The translations under genes and the position numbers were made by a program. This document shows positions 16,910 through 25,318 of a DNA stretch of 64,000 bases, piece by piece. Position 1 is the first letter of the stretch; each line of letters starts with the position of its first letter. Under the pieces are notes generated by a model. It ran no database searches and was not told the DNA's origin. It saw only the letters and a program-made list of their open reading frames with translations. This DNA comes from Streptomyces clavuligerus (GTDB lineage: Bacteria > Actinomycetota > Actinomycetes > Streptomycetales > Streptomycetaceae), in contig NZ_CP027858.1 in the NCBI RefSeq assembly GCF_005519465.1, positions 6,001,001-6,065,000 of the forward strand, read 5' to 3'.

Positions 16910-18351
16910 CGGGCACCCCCGACCGGGTCCGCACCGGCGGCACGCGCGGCCGGTACGGCGGCCCGCGTACCCGCGTCCCCGTCCGCGGCGGTGGCGCCGC
17001 GCCGCACCATCCGGACCGCGAGCGCGTGCTTGCAGGGGCCGCGCCCGCCCTGGTGCTCCGCCCACCAGGCGCAGGTGCACCACAGCCGTCCGCCGCGCTC
17101 CCCGACCCGGTAGACCCGCGCGCCCGAGGCCACCGCGGCCGTCTCCCCGTCCGCGCCGAGGGTCACCGCACCCGACGCGACCAGCTCCCGGGCGCTGAGC
17201 AGCCGTGGATTGTGTCTCTCCGCGCGCCGCGCGTCATAGGGGAGTTCCCGGTGGAAGTAGGCCGCGTCCGCCACGTCGTACCCGACCCGGCCCGCCGTGC
17301 CCAGCCGTACCAGCGCGGCCCGTACCCGCTCCACGGGCAGACCGGACCGGTCCGCCAGCTCCGCCGGGTCGATCACCGGCTCCCAGGCGAGCAGCACCGA
17401 GATCAGCTCCGCGTCCTGCTCGGCCTCCGGCGTGGACAGCGCCTCCAGGACACCGCCCTCGCCGGAGAAACCGCGGCTGGTGTCCGGCGACAGCGTCAGG
17501 GTGAGCCGCATCCCCGGCAGCATCACCTCCCACGCGGCCGGGGCGGGCGCGGAGCCGGTGCCCGACGGGCCGTACACCCGCAGGGCGGTGGCGTGGCGCA
17601 GTACCCGGTGCAGGGCCGTCAGCCGCTCCGGCCCCGGCAGGCAGACCGCTCCCGCGACCGGCCGGGTGGTGGGCCGCAGGGCCCCCCGCGCCGGGACCAC
17701 CCAGGTCGTGCCCCGGGAGGCACGGCCGAAGGAGCGCGGCAGCGAGCGCAGGAACCGCACCGCCTCCGCCCCCGGCAGCTCGGCCCGCAGCTCGAACCCG
17801 GCGGTGGCGACCTGGGCCTCCGCGAACCCGCGCAGCCAGCGGTCCGGCAGGGGCACCTTCTTCTCCACGACCGGCCCGTCCAGGGTGGTGACCGCCATCT
17901 CCCCGGGGCCCACCCGCAGATGGAGCGGGCTGTCACCGGTCATCCGGGACAGCGCCTCCCGCAGCGGGTTGTTCACGTCCACATTGGTGGTGCCGTGCGC
18001 GGTCTCCCGCCCCTCCAGGCCGTCGCGCAGCACGTCCAGCCGGGCGTAGACACCGCAGCAGCCGGAGAAGGACTCGAACCGCAGCCGGTCCCCGTTCCCC
18101 GTCACCACCGGGTCGAGCAGCGGGCGCGGTGTCGGGTCCGTGTACCGCGCGGCGGCCACGTCGGCGACCGCGAGCAGCGCCCGGGCCGCGGCCAGCGGCG
18201 AGGCGAGGAAACCGGAGAAGAAGGCGGGGTGGGGCTGTGCGCCCGCCGGGGTGAGCCCGCCGGAGGTCTCCAGACCAAGAAGACCGCCGCCGGCCCCGGA
18301 CTCCAGGGCGGACGGGCGTGCGTAGGCGAGCGCCTGCATGGTTCGCGTCAT
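16906..18351 (-). CDS. SWIM zinc-finger protein
   Basis: 481 residues from ATG 18351. The SWIM motif lies near the C-terminus: Cys425-x-Cys427-x12-Cys440-x-His442 (LWCTCAWW...GPCKHALAV), a zinc fold linked to DNA binding or protein interaction and found in Rad51-paralogue-associated factors and SWI2/SNF2 proteins. The first 350 residues form a mixed alpha/beta domain I do not recognise. There is no Shine-Dalgarno sequence: the -10 box ends 7 bases before the ATG, so the mRNA should be leaderless. First gene of a two-gene operon. Confidence 0.88.
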   Translation of the reverse strand: MTRTMQALAYARPSALESGAGGGLLGLETSGGLTPAGAQPHPAFFSGFLASPLAAARALLAVADVAAARYTDPTPRPLLDPVVTGNGDRLRFESFSGCCGVYARLDVLRDGLEGRETAHGTTNVDVNNPLREALSRMTGDSPLHLRVGPGEMAVTTLDGPVVEKKVPLPDRWLRGFAEAQVATAGFELRAELPGAEAVRFLRSLPRSFGRASRGTTWVVPARGALRPTTRPVAGAVCLPGPERLTALHRVLRHATALRVYGPSGTGSAPAPAAWEVMLPGMRLTLTLSPDTSRGFSGEGGVLEALSTPEAEQDAELISVLLAWEPVIDPAELADRSGLPVERVRAALVRLGTAGRVGYDVADAAYFHRELPYDARRAERHNPRLLSARELVASGAVTLGADGETAAVASGARVYRVGERGGRLWCTCAWWAEHQGGRGPCKHALAVRMVRRGATAADGDAGTRAAVPAARAAGADPVGGAR

Positions 18352-18358
18352 GGAAAAA

Positions 18359-18381
18359 ACCGTAGGACCCACCACTGACAA
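18359..18381 (-). promoter_or_regulatory. RecA-independent DNA-damage (PafBC/RecA-NDp type) promoter
   Basis: Reading the minus strand, TTGTCAGTG (18381-18373), then 8 bases, then TACGGT (18364-18359). This fits the actinobacterial damage-promoter consensus tTGTCRGTG-N8-TANNNT exactly. The predicted start point falls on the SWIM gene ATG. The rest of the 302-bp space up to 18653 holds no gene that I can see. Confidence 0.75.
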
Positions 18382-18653
18382 TGGCCCGGCGACGGCCGCT
18401 CCGAAGCCCTTGCCAACTCGCCTTGGGTCACGGTGATTTCGCAGGTCACAGGGGATGAGAGGCGCATTCTGCCCGGCGCGCGCCCCCCCGCTTGGACCGG
18501 CCCGCGGAACGCCGTCTTCCCCACCTCGGCCCGGCCCGGCGGAGCACCACGCCCCCAGCGGCGGCCCAGCCCCCGGAGTACCGCGTTCCACGGCCCGGGG
18601 CCGCCGCAGGGGAGCCCCCGGCCGACGGCCCCGCCGGATCGATGCGCCCGTCC

Positions 18654-20330
18654 CTACTGCCCCACCCGCCCCGGCTGAAGCGTCTTGCTGAACAGCACCG
18701 TGCCCCCCTCCGCCCGCAGCCGCACCGTCAGCTCTCCGCTGCCCCCGTCGATGGCGACCTCCCCGAAGTACTGCGGGGACTCCATCGGCGACACGTTCGC
18801 CCGCTCCGGCGCCCGGACGAAGACCCGCTCCGGACCGAAGGTGGCGTCGAGCGCGTTGGCCGGGAAACCACCCGCCGCCAGCGGCCCCGACACGAACTCC
18901 CAGAACGGGGCGAAGTCCTGGAACGCCGCCCGCTCCGGCGCGTAGTGCTGGGCCGAGGTGTAGTGCACGTCCGCGGTGAGCCAGAGTGTGCCGGTGATCC
19001 GGCGGTGCTTGACGAACCGCAGCAACTCGGCGATCTGGAGCTCCCGCCCCAGCGGAGCGCCCGGGTCCCCCTGCGCCACCGCCTCGAAGTTCACCGAGCC
19101 GTCCGGCACCACCAGCCCGATGGGCATGTCCGACGCGATCACCTTCCACACCGCACGCGACCGCGACAACTCCCTTTTCAGCCAGCCGAGCTGCTCCTCA
19201 CCGAGGATGCCCTGGGTGTCGTCGGCCTGGCGGCCCGGCGAGTTGGCGTTCCGGTGCGAGCGCATGTCCAGGACGAAGACGTCGAGCAGCGGGCCGTGCC
19301 GCACCACCCGGTGCATCCGTCCGCCGCGGCCGTGCGGACGGAGAGTGTCCAGGGGGAAGTACTCGCCGAACGCGCGCAGCGCGCGGGCCGCCAGCACGTC
19401 CACGTTCTTCTCGGAGTACCGGGGGTCGTCGAGGATCTGGCCCGGGTACCAGTTGTTGCGGACCTCGTGGTCGTCCCACTGGGCCACCGTCGGGACCTGG
19501 GCGTTGAAGCGGCGGACATGGGTGTCGAGCAGGTTGTAGCGGAAGTTCCCCCGGAACTCGTCCAGGGACTGCGCCACCCGGGACTTCTCCTCGGTGGTGA
19601 CGTTCCGCCAGACCCGGCCGTCCGGCAGGGTCACCGAGGGCTCGATCACGCCGTCCGCGTAGATCGTGTCCCCGCTGCACAGGAAGAAGTCCGGGTCCAG
19701 CCGGCGCATCTCCTCGTACACCCGGAAGCCGCCGATGTCGGGGTTGATGCCCCAGCCCTGGCCCGCGATGTCGCCGGACCACAGGAAACGCACCCCGCCG
19801 CGGCGTCCCCGGGGGGCGGTGCGGAACGATCCGTACACCGGCTCGCCGGTGCGGCGCGGGTCGTCGGGGTCGGCGAGGAGCACCCGGTAGTGGATCTGCT
19901 CCCCGGGCGGCAGCCCGTGCAGCGCGGTCGTGCCCGTCCCGTCGGTCCCCGGCCCCAGCAGCGGCCCGTGCCAGCGGCGCACCCGCCGGAAGGCGTCCGT
20001 GGCCGAGGTCTCCACGACCATCCGGGCGGGCCGGTCCGCGCGCACCCACACCAGGGCGGACGACGAGGTCACCGCCCCGGTCTGCACGCCCCAGGAGGCC
20101 CGGGGACGGCCGGTGAGGGCGAGCGCCGGGGCCTGCCCCAGGGCGGGCAGCGCCAGCGCGGCGGACGCGACGGCGCCGCCGCGCAGCAGCGAACGGCGGC
20201 CGGGGCCCCGCACCAGGGGCGGCGAGGCCACGGAGGCCACGGAAGCCGGGGCAGACGGGGCAGACGGGGAAGGCGCGGGGGACACGGGTGAGCCGGGCGC
20301 GAGGGGGCGGTGTGTCGGTCCGAACGGCAT
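18654..20330 (-). CDS. phoD: Alkaline phosphatase D (PhoD)
   Basis: 558 residues from ATG 20330, which has a strong AGGAGG four bases upstream. A Pro/Ser-rich leader is followed by a twin-arginine signal (RRSLLRGGAVASAALALPALG, about residues 52-72), so the enzyme should be exported folded by Tat. The N-terminal PhoD domain and the metallophosphatase core follow, with metal ligands in SGDIAGQGW, CSGDTIYADG, WDDHEVRNNW and LTADVHYTSAQHY. It is a Ca/Fe-dependent phosphodi/monoesterase for phosphate scavenging. A possible PHO box lies about 210 bp upstream. Confidence 0.93.
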   Translation of the reverse strand: MPFGPTHRPLAPGSPVSPAPSPSAPSAPASVASVASPPLVRGPGRRSLLRGGAVASAALALPALGQAPALALTGRPRASWGVQTGAVTSSSALVWVRADRPARMVVETSATDAFRRVRRWHGPLLGPGTDGTGTTALHGLPPGEQIHYRVLLADPDDPRRTGEPVYGSFRTAPRGRRGGVRFLWSGDIAGQGWGINPDIGGFRVYEEMRRLDPDFFLCSGDTIYADGVIEPSVTLPDGRVWRNVTTEEKSRVAQSLDEFRGNFRYNLLDTHVRRFNAQVPTVAQWDDHEVRNNWYPGQILDDPRYSEKNVDVLAARALRAFGEYFPLDTLRPHGRGGRMHRVVRHGPLLDVFVLDMRSHRNANSPGRQADDTQGILGEEQLGWLKRELSRSRAVWKVIASDMPIGLVVPDGSVNFEAVAQGDPGAPLGRELQIAELLRFVKHRRITGTLWLTADVHYTSAQHYAPERAAFQDFAPFWEFVSGPLAAGGFPANALDATFGPERVFVRAPERANVSPMESPQYFGEVAIDGGSGELTVRLRAEGGTVLFSKTLQPGRVGQ

Positions 20331-20537
20331 GGGGCCTCCTGAGGCGGAACGGTCGCCGGTCACAGCACCGTACGGGGCGTCCACGGGGCCACTGGTGAGG
20401 CCGCGGCCGGAAACCCCTGGCGGGGCGGCTGCGGACCTGACGCGGGCCCCGTGGACCGTACGGACGGCGCACAGGCACGGACCGGGCGGGAACTGTCCCG
20501 CCATGCCTAACGTTCGACCGGTACGCCCCTCGGTACG

Positions 20538-20559
20538 GCCGGAGGAACTCCGTATGAAC
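20538..20559 (-). promoter_or_regulatory. Candidate PHO box (PhoP site) upstream of phoD
   Basis: Minus strand: two adjacent 11-nt units, GTTCATACGGA (20559-20549) and GTTCCTCCGGC (20548-20538). The Streptomyces PHO box consists of 11-nt direct repeats starting GTTCACCC; each unit here matches 6 of those 8 bases. A TAGGCA hexamer at 20509-20504 could be the -10 box. Confidence 0.5.
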
Positions 20560-20576
20560 ATCGCGCCACAACCGCA

Positions 20577-22064
20577 TCAGGAAGCGTCCCCCCGGCCCTC
20601 CCCGCTCCCCGGTGGCGCCTGGCCCGCGCCGCTGTCCCCGGTGCCGCCGCCCGCCCCCGGCCCGTCCGTCTCCCGCGCCAGCAGCCCGACCCCCCGCAGG
20701 ATCTCCGACGGGGCCAGATGGGCGTACCCCAGCACCAGCCGCAGACCCGGATCGCCGTCCGGGACCAGCCGGTGCGCCGACAGCCACCGCACGATCACCC
20801 CCGCGCGCCGCGCAGCCGCCGCGAAACGCGCCTCGGGCCCGTAGCGGTCCGGCAGCCGCGCGATGATGTGCAGCCCCGCCGCGATCCCGCTGACCCCGGT
20901 GCCCGGAAAGGACTCCGCCAGCGCCCGCACGAGTGTGTCCCGGCGCTCCCGGTAGGCACGCTGACAGCGCCGCAGATGCCGGTCGTAGCCGCCGCCGCGG
21001 ACGAACTCCGCGAGCAGCGCCTGATCGAGCGCCGGATGCCCCATGTCCAGCGTGCGCTTGCGCTCCACCACCTCGTCCACCAGGTCCCGCGGCACCAGCA
21101 GCCAGCCCAGCCGCAGCCCCGGCGCGAGCGACTTGCTCACCGAGCCCGTGTAGGCGACCCGTTCCGGATCGAGCCCCTGGAGCGCGCCCACCGGGGCCCT
21201 GTCGTAGCGGAAGTCGCCGTCGTAGTCGTCCTCCACGATCAGCCCGTCCACGGAGCGCGCCCACTCCAGCAGCTCGACCCGGCGCCGCGCCGAGTAGGCG
21301 ATCCCCGTGGGGAACTGATGCGCCGGACTGGTGCTGACGGCCCGCACACCCGAGCGGTACAGCGGCTCCATCGCCAGCCCCTCCCCGTCCAGCGGCACCG
21401 GTGTCATGCCCAGCCCCGCGGCCTGGAACAGCGGTCCGTGCCCCGGGCTGCCCGGGTCCTCGACCCCCAGCGTCCGCAGCCCCCGCCCGTGCAGCGCGAA
21501 CCCCAGCAGGGTCATCGCCTGCGCCACCCCGGAGCAGACCACGAGCTGCTCGGGGTCCGCCACCACGCCCCGCCGCCGGGTCAGCAGCGCGGCCAGCGCC
21601 GTCCGCAGCTCCGGGAGCCCCCGGGGGTCGGGGTAGCCGAGCCCGCTGTGCGGCAGCCGGGCCAGCACCGTGCGCTGGGCGGCACCCCACGCCGCCCGGG
21701 GGAAGAGCGACAGGTCCGGGGTCCCCGGCCGGAAGTCCACCCGGGCGCCCGGCCCCCGCGGCGCGAGGTCCCGCGCCGCGGGGGCCCCGGCCCGTGCGGC
21801 GTCCCCCACCCAGGTCCCCGACCCCCGCGCGCTGCGCAGATACCCCTCGGCCGTGAGCTGTTCGTACGCCTCCGTGACCAGCCCCCGGGACACCCCCAGA
21901 TCCAGCGCCAGCTCACGGCTCGACGGCAGCCGTGTCCCCGCCGCCAGCCGCCCCGAGCGGACCGCGTCCCGCAGCGCCGACTGGAGCGCCCGCCCCCGCT
22001 GCCGCGCGGGCGCCCGGGCGGCGGGCAGCAGCAACTCCCATGAAGTGGTCCCCGATGGTGCCAT
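20577..22064 (-). CDS. MocR-type PLP-dependent transcriptional regulator
   Basis: 495 residues from ATG 22064 (AAGG nine bases upstream; an upstream GTG at 22094 would run through the operator). The N-terminal GntR winged helix (about 15-75, LPSSRELALDLGVSRGLVTEAYEQL) is fused to a fold-type I aminotransferase domain with the PLP lysine in YTGSVSKSLAPGLRLG. MocR proteins bind direct repeats and respond to PLP or amino compounds. It is divergent from an EamA exporter, the common pairing in which it controls the neighbour. Confidence 0.93.
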   Translation of the reverse strand: MAPSGTTSWELLLPAARAPARQRGRALQSALRDAVRSGRLAAGTRLPSSRELALDLGVSRGLVTEAYEQLTAEGYLRSARGSGTWVGDAARAGAPAARDLAPRGPGARVDFRPGTPDLSLFPRAAWGAAQRTVLARLPHSGLGYPDPRGLPELRTALAALLTRRRGVVADPEQLVVCSGVAQAMTLLGFALHGRGLRTLGVEDPGSPGHGPLFQAAGLGMTPVPLDGEGLAMEPLYRSGVRAVSTSPAHQFPTGIAYSARRRVELLEWARSVDGLIVEDDYDGDFRYDRAPVGALQGLDPERVAYTGSVSKSLAPGLRLGWLLVPRDLVDEVVERKRTLDMGHPALDQALLAEFVRGGGYDRHLRRCQRAYRERRDTLVRALAESFPGTGVSGIAAGLHIIARLPDRYGPEARFAAAARRAGVIVRWLSAHRLVPDGDPGLRLVLGYAHLAPSEILRGVGLLARETDGPGAGGGTGDSGAGQAPPGSGEGRGDAS

Positions 22065-22087
22065 GGAAGTGGACCTTAAAGGGGACC
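22043..22087. promoter_or_regulatory. Three direct repeats AAGTGGWCC: likely MocR operator
   Basis: aagtggtcc (22043-22051), aagtggacc (22067-22075) and aaggggacc (22079-22087), with start-to-start spacings of 24 and 12 bp. They resemble AAAGTGGWCTA-type MocR/PdxR sites. The first lies inside the regulator's own first codons; the other two lie upstream of both genes, and the third abuts the EamA promoter. Confidence 0.65.
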
Positions 22088-22111
22088 GCCGCACTGCCTA
22101 GCGTCGGCTCC

Positions 22112-23125
22112 ATGAACCACCCGCCCCAGGACCACCGGCGCGCCGCCCTGCACGGCGTGCTCCTCGTCTCCTTCGCCTACTGCCTCGTCGGCGCCTCGTT
22201 CACCGCCAACAGCCTCCTCGGCGACTACCCGTACGCCGGAGGGCAGGCCGTCCGCTACGCCCTCGCCTTCCTGCTGCTGCTCCCGCTGCTCGGCGGCCGG
22301 GCCGCCATCGCCCCGGTCCGTGCCCTGACCCCGCGTCAGTGGGGCCGGATCGCCCTGCTCGCCGGGGTCGGCATGGTCGGCTTCAACCTGGCCGTCCTGG
22401 CCGCCGAACGCACCGCGGAACCCGCCGTCCCCGGGGTGTTCGTCGGCTGCGCCCCCGTGATCGTCGCCGTGCTCGTCCCCCTGATGGACGGCCGCCGCCC
22501 CACCCGGCCCGTCCTGTACGGCGCGCTCCTCGTCGCCGCCGGAGCCTTCACTGTCCAGGGCTGGGGGCGCACCGACGCCGTCGGCGTCCTGTGGTCGGTG
22601 GCCGCGCTCGTCGGCGAGGTCGGGTTCGCGGTGCTCGCGGCGCCGGTGCTGCGCCCGCTCGGCCCCCGGCTGCTCACGGCCTGCGTCTGCGGGGTCGCGG
22701 CGGTCGAGTCGGCGGCCGTCGGGCTGCTCGTGGACGGGGCGGAGTGGATACGGATGCCCGGTCAGCAGGAGGCGTGGGCGCTGCTCTGGCAGGCGGCGGT
22801 GGTCACCGTCATCGGCTTTGTCGCCTGGTACATGGGCATCCAGCGGATCGGCACGGAGCGGGCCACCCTCTTCACCGGGCTGATCCCGGTGGCCGCCGCG
22901 CTCAGCGCGCCCCTGGTGGGCACGGGGGCCTTCGGCGCCGCCCAGGCGGCGGGAGGCGTGCTGGTCGGAGCGGGCGCCGTGCTCGGCTCGGGGCTCTTCG
23001 GCTTCCGGGCGGACCGTGCCCCGTCCACCGGTATCGGGGATTCCGCCCCCACCGCCGCCGGTACGGAGGACTCCGCGCCGTCCGACGCCACCGGCGCCGT
23101 TCCCGTCACGAGAGCGATGGAGTGA
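22112..23125 (+). CDS. EamA/DMT family transporter
   Basis: 337 residues with ten predicted membrane spans in two EamA repeats (GVLLVSFAYCLVGASFTAN, then FVAWYMGIQRIGTERATLFTGLIPV in the second). DMT exporters move amino acids or metabolites outwards. A hydrophilic Ala/Ser/Thr-rich tail follows the last span. TAGCGT (22099-22104) ends 7 bases before the ATG with no Shine-Dalgarno sequence, so a leaderless mRNA is likely. The substrate probably relates to the effector of the divergent MocR regulator. Confidence 0.9.
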   Translation: MNHPPQDHRRAALHGVLLVSFAYCLVGASFTANSLLGDYPYAGGQAVRYALAFLLLLPLLGGRAAIAPVRALTPRQWGRIALLAGVGMVGFNLAVLAAERTAEPAVPGVFVGCAPVIVAVLVPLMDGRRPTRPVLYGALLVAAGAFTVQGWGRTDAVGVLWSVAALVGEVGFAVLAAPVLRPLGPRLLTACVCGVAAVESAAVGLLVDGAEWIRMPGQQEAWALLWQAAVVTVIGFVAWYMGIQRIGTERATLFTGLIPVAAALSAPLVGTGAFGAAQAAGGVLVGAGAVLGSGLFGFRADRAPSTGIGDSAPTAAGTEDSAPSDATGAVPVTRAME

Positions 23126-24231
23126 TGGGGTGATGGAGCGATGGAAGTGATGAAAGTGACAAAGAATATCGAGAGCGCCCAAGGCGCTGAAGGTGACCGA
23201 AGTGACTGAAGCGATCTCTGGGCAAGGAGACGGGGAATCCGGAGGAACCGGCGCCAGGGCGGGCCGCGTTCGCTGAGCACTGCCGAGGGCCGCGCGGGCG
23301 GGCCGGGGTCGCGGAGAGCCGCCCCGGCCCGCCCGCGCGTCAACGGCTCTCCCGCGCCATTCCTTTTTGTCGGTCCTTGTATATGACTCCGGGTCGGTCC
23401 GCTTGCCCCGGCGTGACATGATCGAGAGGGAAATGTCCGCCACCGTGTGTGTTGCTTCCTTGTGTCGCCCCTGTTCGGAGCCGAATGAACGTGCTCCGCT
23501 CGGAATTACCCGCAAGTAGTCACGGGTTCCCGGGACGGACGGGCGCCGGTGGACCGCGGACCCGACGAATCCGGCCGGAAGACATATGACGTTCCGGAGT
23601 CGCCTGGACACGCGGGCGCGGGTGGGCTGGGATGGAGGGGTGGCAGAGCGGACCCCCACCGATGTCCCCGAAACGCACCGTCCCGTCCCCGTGCCGACGA
23701 CGGCGGTCCGCCGTATGTCCGGGCGGTCGGCGGGAGTGGGCGTCGTGGGGTACCGCACACCACCCGGCCCGCTCGCCCACGCGGGGCGCCCGATCGGCGA
23801 CGGTGGGGGCGGAGCCGGGACACCGCGACCGACATCACCACGGATCGGGCCGCCGTCACCTGCGTCACCACGGATAATGGTGCACGCGGAGTCCTGTGGG
23901 CATTCCGTGGTCGCCGCTGGAGGACCGGTTCCGGACACGGAGAACCGGTTCGCCGAGCGCAAGGGTGCCACGGCACTGTCCGCGCTCTCCGCCGGAAAGC
24001 CGGACAGCGTCGTCCAGGCAGGTCGTGCGGGCGGACGCGCGCACGGCGGCGTCGACATGGTGCCCAACCCCGACAAATGCGCCGGGGTGACGTTCATGTG
24101 AGCCCTTTTGTGCACGTCAGAGCCCTGTCCAAAAAGACATGGGTCTCGGGCGGCGCGCGTTTGACTGGGGTGCTAACAGCCTGTGAACGCTTTCCCCGTC
24201 ACGTCGACTTAACCGGGTGACACACGCAGGA
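23126..24231. other. Gene-poor 1.1-kb region
   Basis: Just after the transporter, 23125-23215 is relatively AT-rich with short gatgga/gaagtga repeats and a small agcgcc-caa-ggcgct hairpin. The only open frame with coding-like third-position GC is 23586-24101 (+, 171 codons). It has a weak ribosome site, no recognisable domain, and loses the codon bias in its second half, so I do not call it a gene. 24158-24240 is AT-rich leader/promoter DNA for the regulator that follows. Confidence 0.5.
23291..23339. terminator. 18-bp perfect GC stem-loop
   Basis: The arms at 23291-23308 and 23322-23339 are exact complements with a 13-nt loop. It is downstream of the EamA gene and very stable; the simplest reading is a transcription terminator, though no U-tract follows. 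Confidence 0.65.
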
Positions 24232-24266
24232 TTGGTCTTGACCAAGGTGCCGCGCCGCCCTATGGT
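24232..24266 (+). promoter_or_regulatory. Promoter TTGACC-N17-TATGGT with overlapping DasR-like operator
   Basis: The -35 box TTGACC (24238-24243) and -10 box TATGGT (24261-24266) are 17 bp apart, a good sigma-HrdB promoter. The palindrome TTGGTC-TT-GACCAA (24232-24245) covers the -35 box. Its core TGGTCTTGACCA differs by one base from the DasR (dre) core TGGTCTAGACCA. The predicted leader to GTG 24347 is about 74 nt. Confidence 0.75.
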
Positions 24267-24346
24267 CGGCAGAGATAGTGCAGGAACCTTTAATAAACAA
24301 GGGCGCGAAAAAGCCGCCGCTGACACGGCGAATGCGGAGGATCAGG

Positions 24347-25114
24347 GTGGGGACCACGCAGCTGGAATCAGTGCCGGAACCGAAGTACTGGCACCTCAAG
24401 ACCGTGATCGGGGAGGCGCTCGACTCCGATTTCTCGGTGGGCGAGATCCTTCCGAACGAACGGGACCTGGCAGCGCGGTTCGGGGTCGCCCGCGCGACAC
24501 TGCGCCAGGCCCTCGAACAACTGGAACTGGAAGGGCGGTTGCAGCGACGCCGCGGTGTGGGCACGACCGTCGCCCCGCCGCGCATGGGGGTGGAGGTCTC
24601 CACCACCCAGCAGGCGTGGCCGGGTTCCGCCCAGGACGCCTGGCAGTCGTTCGACTGCGCCAAGGCCGTGCCGCCCGCCGCGGTGGCCCGGCTGCTCGGA
24701 ACCGTCGCCGAGGAGGAGACGTACACCCTGCGCAGACTGCGGGTGACCCATGGGCAGCCGGTCGCGGCCGAACAGCTCTATGTCCCGGCCGCGTCGGTGC
24801 CGGAGCTGTCGGCGATCGACGCGCCGCCCGGCACCGCCCGGGCCCGTGCCGTCCTGCGCGAGCTGCAACGTCTCGAACTGGAGGGACAGGACCGCGCCGT
24901 GGAGCTGGGGTCCGCCCGTGCCGACGACGCCAAGGAGCTGGACCGGCTCCCCGGTGCGCCGGTGCTGCTGGTCACCACCCGGTACTTCTCCGGCGGCCGG
25001 ACCGCGGCGGTGACGGTGGCGACCTATCGCGCCGACACCTGCCGGCTCACCTTCGGGGCCTCGGGCGACGTCGAGATAAGCCATCACGACCAGGAGACGC
25101 GCCGCGCCTCCTGA
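24347..25114 (+). CDS. GntR family (HutC subfamily) transcriptional regulator
   Basis: 255 residues from GTG 24347, chosen because GGAGG lies 6 bases upstream; a GTG at 24278 is also in frame. The N-terminal winged helix is clear (VGEILPNERDLAARFGVARATLRQALEQLELEGRL, about 27-61), followed by a UTRA effector domain. Overall it resembles DasR but the N-terminus and effector domain differ, so it is a paralogue rather than DasR. The DasR-like palindrome on its own -35 box suggests autorepression or control by DasR. Effectors of this subfamily are often sugar phosphates. Confidence 0.9.
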   Translation: MGTTQLESVPEPKYWHLKTVIGEALDSDFSVGEILPNERDLAARFGVARATLRQALEQLELEGRLQRRRGVGTTVAPPRMGVEVSTTQQAWPGSAQDAWQSFDCAKAVPPAAVARLLGTVAEEETYTLRRLRVTHGQPVAAEQLYVPAASVPELSAIDAPPGTARARAVLRELQRLELEGQDRAVELGSARADDAKELDRLPGAPVLLVTTRYFSGGRTAAVTVATYRADTCRLTFGASGDVEISHHDQETRRAS

Positions 25115-25146
25115 CCCGCCGCCGACACCACGGCCACGACGGCCAC

Positions 25147-25205
25147 GCACAGCGCACAGGACCGCCGGGAAGGCTCATGCCTCCCGGCGGTCCTGTGCGC
25201 TGTGC
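25147..25205. terminator. 24-bp perfect-stem bidirectional terminator
   Basis: The left arm 25147-25170 and right arm 25182-25205 are exact complements around an 11-nt loop, in the gap between the convergent GntR and ROK genes. Confidence 0.85.
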
Positions 25206-25318
25206 CGCCCCGGTGGCCCGCGCGGCAGGCAGGTACCCAGGCAGGGACCGCTGCCACGCACAGACCGTGACAGGCCGGGCCGGGACGGTGCGAACGAGGG
25301 GGGACGGGCGAACGGGGG

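Noticed and set aside
23636..23720. tRNA-Ser/Leu-like start (ggaggggtggcagagcgg)
   Set aside because: No T-arm GGTTCGAATCC, no matching acceptor 3' strand and no anticodon stem follow.
23586..24101. 171-codon frame in the gene-poor region
   Set aside because: The ribosome site is weak, no domain is visible, and third-position GC bias fades in the second half. Kept only as part of the region description.
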